From Acidobacteriota bacterium (GTDB lineage Bacteria > Acidobacteriota > Terriglobia > UBA7540): a stretch of DNA of 8,344 nt. Position numbers and translations under genes: made by a program. The stretch spans positions 1 to 8,344 of the forward strand of contig JAKAWN010000306.1 of the NCBI GenBank assembly GCA_021827245.1. The letters are read 5' to 3'. The stretch's first letter is position 1; every line of letters starts with the position of its first letter. The notes beneath the pieces were generated by a model. It did not search any database. It was given only the letters and a program-made list of their open reading frames with translations, and was not told the origin of the DNA. Below are positions 5,996 to 8,344 of the stretch, one piece after another.

Positions 5996-7885
5996 TCACT
6001 TTTGCAAGTGCTCAGCCAGCCACACGACATACTGGCTGTTTCGCCGCCGCACTTCCCCCAGCAGGTCTTCCGGCAGTTCGTCGATCTTCTCCTTGAAAAA
6101 GCGCCGGTCGCCGTCCGGGGCGTCGATGTCCAGGCTCCCGACAATGTTTCCCAGCCAGAAAACCAGAAAGAGGTTGCCGTCCACGCGGCCGCGCGATGAG
6201 TCGCCGAGGTTGTACTCAAGGCCCATGGCAGCGTACTTCGCGGCCAGTTCACTCTCATGGCCAAAAGCTCCTATGGCGGCAAAATCATTCGCGCGCTTCG
6301 CCATTCGCCGGTAGAGCTTCTGCCAGTAAGAGCCTGCTGGCTGGCTGCGCAGCACGTCGAAAAGCTGCAATTGAAGCTCACCGGAGATTTTGTAATTCAC
6401 GCGGCCCGCCGTGGATTTTCCAATCCGCTCCAGAACTTCCGGCTGCTTGCCGCTGCCGGAATGAATGCTGAGGGTCGCATCAAAACTTCTTGCCACAGCG
6501 GCCAACTCGGCAACGCGTGCCGCAAGTTCTTCGAGCGGTTTCCCACCGAACCCCTTTTTGACACGGTCTGGGAGTTCCGGCCACATTTTGTGGTGGCAAT
6601 AGTCCACAAGCCCGACGCCATCTGCCGGTGAGGTGGCCATCGCCACGGGATAGGCCTGGCGCTTTTTGAAGCCGAGGTTCGGCGGGCAAAGCTGGGCGGC
6701 CCTCCCCCGCGCCTTGAGCCAGTGCATATAGAAAAGGAGTTCCTTGGCGGTGGTGAGTGTTTCGGCTTCATCGATGGACGGTTCGAAATCAAACGCGGTG
6801 CTGACGCCGGCTTCGGCCTTGGTCTTACCGATGTAGTCGTAAAGTTCTTCATTGAGTTTCAGGCTCTGGCCGAACTTGACGGCCAGACGCAGCATTTCCT
6901 CGTTGGTGAGAGTATAGTTCCTGCCGCCGATGTGGAAAGGCTTGGCAAACTCACTGCGAATCCATTTCTGGTCCTCGCCTGAGAAAATCTGCTGGAATCG
7001 CTCATTGACGGCAGAGTTGTTCCATGGATTCGGATGGCGGGAATCTGCCTGGAGTTCGAAGAGGCGTGAGGTATCGGTCGTGAATTTCGTGTAACCGGCC
7101 GCGTGTCGAATCGCTGTCTTTACAGCCTCAACCGAGCGGGCAATTTCTTCTGTGCCCGTGCCGGAGACGATGAAGTGATCCGCCTCGGTGGTATACCCCT
7201 CGCGCCATCCGGAGCGAATGGCCGCCCACAGGCCGGCATGGAAAAGATGCCGGATGGAAACACGCGTGTGTCCGGTTGCTGTGGGATTTTCGCCGTCCCG
7301 CCGACCTAATTCTTCCTCGGTGGTCATCTCTCGGGTCGCCGAGAGTTGCACCGTTGAAGCCATGTTGACGTTCAGCTTGTCCAAAATCGTCCGATAGGCG
7401 CTGAAGACGGCGGGTAAACTTATCTCCGGATGGCGATTGCCCGCCGCCACAGCAGGCTTTGAACGCTGCGGCCTGGGAAGAAAGGCTCGGTCGATCTGTT
7501 CGGCAAATTTCCTGATGTTTTCATGCTCATAACTTGAAAAAGGGTAAAAGCTGAGCCAGACTTCTTTCCCATCAAGCTGGACGCGCCCAGTTCGTATGGG
7601 TTCAGTAAAAAGCCTGCCAGCCGGCGATGAGCCCATCGCGAGTTCCATTAACAGAGGCGTGGTCCTTTCTCCCGCCACGGCGTCCACGGCCATGTAACAG
7701 TTGGACGCCTGCCCGGGATCTGTAGCGAGAGATCCGGCATAGGGTTCGAGGGTTGTCAGGCCGAGGCCCGCGAGATCCTTGCCAAGACGTTCACGGAACT
7801 CCGTGTCGATCGCATGGTTCCTGGCCTGCTGATAAATTCTGGATGCAATTGCGCTGGCTTCGTTTGAATTATACTGCGGCTCCAT
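5996..7885 (-). CDS. UxaE-like (tagaturonate/fructuronate epimerase family) protein, long and divergent
   Basis: A 629-residue soluble-looking protein with no signal peptide or membrane segment visible. Several blocks resemble UxaE, the metal-dependent 4-epimerase that converts D-tagaturonate to D-fructuronate in galacturonate breakdown: EGYTTEADH at 229-237, GYTKFTTDTS at 264-273, FDFEPSIDEAET at 365-376 and LSIHSGSGK at 472-480, then GRVNYKISGELQLQLF. UxaE proteins as I remember them have HSGSDKF where this one has HSGSGKQ, so the Asp is lost. It is also roughly 100-150 residues longer than Thermotoga UxaE (about 480), mostly at the N-terminus before the first shared block. The start ATG at 7885 is preceded by GGAGAACT. 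The gene lies 87 nt downstream of the mog gene on the same strand and runs head-on into the LarA-family gene with 19 nt between stop codons. The neighbours support a hexuronate or aldonate epimerase role. The altered motif means another epimerisation substrate is possible. I rate family membership fairly likely and exact activity uncertain. Confidence 0.68.
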   Translation of the reverse strand: MEPQYNSNEASAIASRIYQQARNHAIDTEFRERLGKDLAGLGLTTLEPYAGSLATDPGQASNCYMAVDAVAGERTTPLLMELAMGSSPAGRLFTEPIRTGRVQLDGKEVWLSFYPFSSYEHENIRKFAEQIDRAFLPRPQRSKPAVAAGNRHPEISLPAVFSAYRTILDKLNVNMASTVQLSATREMTTEEELGRRDGENPTATGHTRVSIRHLFHAGLWAAIRSGWREGYTTEADHFIVSGTGTEEIARSVEAVKTAIRHAAGYTKFTTDTSRLFELQADSRHPNPWNNSAVNERFQQIFSGEDQKWIRSEFAKPFHIGGRNYTLTNEEMLRLAVKFGQSLKLNEELYDYIGKTKAEAGVSTAFDFEPSIDEAETLTTAKELLFYMHWLKARGRAAQLCPPNLGFKKRQAYPVAMATSPADGVGLVDYCHHKMWPELPDRVKKGFGGKPLEELAARVAELAAVARSFDATLSIHSGSGKQPEVLERIGKSTAGRVNYKISGELQLQLFDVLRSQPAGSYWQKLYRRMAKRANDFAAIGAFGHESELAAKYAAMGLEYNLGDSSRGRVDGNLFLVFWLGNIVGSLDIDAPDGDRRFFKEKIDELPEDLLGEVRRRNSQYVVWLAEHLQK

Positions 7886-7972
7886 AGTTCTCCAACCTGA
7901 TGATCGATTTCACAATCTTACACCGTGACTTTGAGTGGCTGAAGCGTGCGTAACCCATCGGGGACTGTTCCG
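7886..7972. other. short intergenic spacer between mog and the UxaE-like gene
   Basis: An 87-nt spacer between two genes on the same strand. It contains the GGAG ribosome site for the UxaE-like gene. I see no convincing hairpin-plus-T terminator and no clear promoter, so read-through from mog cannot be excluded. Confidence 0.4.
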
Positions 7973-8344
7973 TTATCCAGAATGCCCGCTACGGCCCTGG
8001 ATCTGGTCGATGGCGTGGGGAAGAATGCCGATGATGCTTTCGAGTGACTCGCGAGCTCCGCGCGGGCTTCCGGGGAGATTCACGATGAGCTTGCGCTTTC
8101 GCACGCCGGCGAGCGCACGCGACAAGGCTGCGAGAAGTGTGCTCTTAGTTCCTTCGGCTCGCATCAATTCTCCAAGCCCGGGGATTTCGGTTTCGATAAC
8201 TGCCCGTGTGGCCTCGGGCGTAACGTCTCGCGGGGCGAGCCCGGTTCCGCCACAAGTAAAGATGGCGTCGCAATCTTCGGGCTGCGTCCAGTCGATCAGC
8301 CGGTCACGGATCTTGTCGAATTCGTCAGGGAGCACATCAAGCGC
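7973..8344 (-). CDS. mog: MogA/MoaB-family molybdopterin adenylyltransferase, 5' partial
   Basis: C-terminal portion (about 123 residues) of a molybdenum-cofactor enzyme that adenylylates molybdopterin before molybdate insertion. The gene enters from the right edge: the frame is open to base 8344 (the residues before the in-frame GTG at 8335 read ALD), so that GTG is not the real start. Family motifs are clear: CDAIFTCGGTGLAPRD followed by VTPEATRAVIE, the molybdopterin-binding GGTG with its conserved Asp, and the later LIVNLPGSPRG with ARES, the second conserved loop. Comparison with MogA/MoaB of about 160-195 residues suggests some 40 or more N-terminal residues are missing. Cytosolic housekeeping role. 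The link to the sugar-acid genes next door is probably positional only. MogA and MoaB cannot be told apart on this fragment, so the symbol is provisional. Confidence 0.88.
   Translation of the reverse strand, partial: ALDVLPDEFDKIRDRLIDWTQPEDCDAIFTCGGTGLAPRDVTPEATRAVIETEIPGLGELMRAEGTKSTLLAALSRALAGVRKRKLIVNLPGSPRGARESLESIIGILPHAIDQIQGRSGHSG

Noticed and set aside
8333..8335. GTG as start codon of the mog gene
   Set aside because: The frame continues to the window edge, and the fragment lacks the N-terminal strand-helix units of the MogA/MoaB fold, so the gene is truncated by the window.

Overview
The window reads as a piece of chromosome from a moderately GC-rich Gram-negative bacterium. An outer-membrane beta-barrel protein at the left end supports a double membrane. 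The mix of a long TPR-barrel protein, SDR dehydrogenases and a LarA-family protein would fit Acidobacteriota, but this is an impression from gene style: no rRNA or other taxonomic marker is present. I see no mobile element, CRISPR array, tRNA or rRNA.

Layout. (1) 1-2759, + strand: the C-terminal part of a large TPR protein ending in an outer-membrane beta-barrel, of the kind seen in exopolysaccharide exporters (BcsC/PgaA-like). Its 5' end lies outside the window. (2) 2793-3572, - strand: a classical SDR dehydrogenase with a TTG start, convergent with the TPR gene. (3) 3573-3807: a 235-nt divergent intergenic region with a nested dyad and a weak promoter candidate. (4) 3808-4641, + strand: a second SDR, resembling the SDR type of D-mannonate oxidoreductase (fructuronate reductase). 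(5) 4708-5976, + strand: a LarA-family nickel-pincer-nucleotide racemase/epimerase, probably in one operon with the preceding SDR. (6) 5996-7885, - strand: a long, divergent relative of UxaE (tagaturonate/fructuronate epimerase), converging on the LarA gene with a 19-nt gap. (7) 7973-8344, - strand: the C-terminal part of a MogA/MoaB molybdopterin adenylyltransferase, a housekeeping neighbour. No gap between genes reaches 300 nt, and no convincing intrinsic terminator is visible at either convergent junction.

How the genes may work together. The four genes from 2793 to 7885 look like a sugar-acid (hexuronate/aldonate) catabolic cluster. UxaE-like enzymes interconvert tagaturonate and fructuronate. 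The SDR at 3808 would interconvert fructuronate and D-mannonate. LarA-family proteins invert the carbon alpha to a carboxylate, and some members have been reported as D-gluconate 2-epimerases, which would link D-mannonate to D-gluconate. The SDR at 2793 could act on gluconate/5-ketogluconate or a related polyol acid. Fructuronate is chemically 5-keto-D-mannonate, so C5 oxidoreduction by the two SDRs and C2 epimerisation by the LarA homologue would form a closed set. The hypothesis of most interest is a nickel-dependent route from hexuronates to gluconate that bypasses mannonate dehydratase. It is inferred from family membership and gene order only; no substrate is proven by the sequence.
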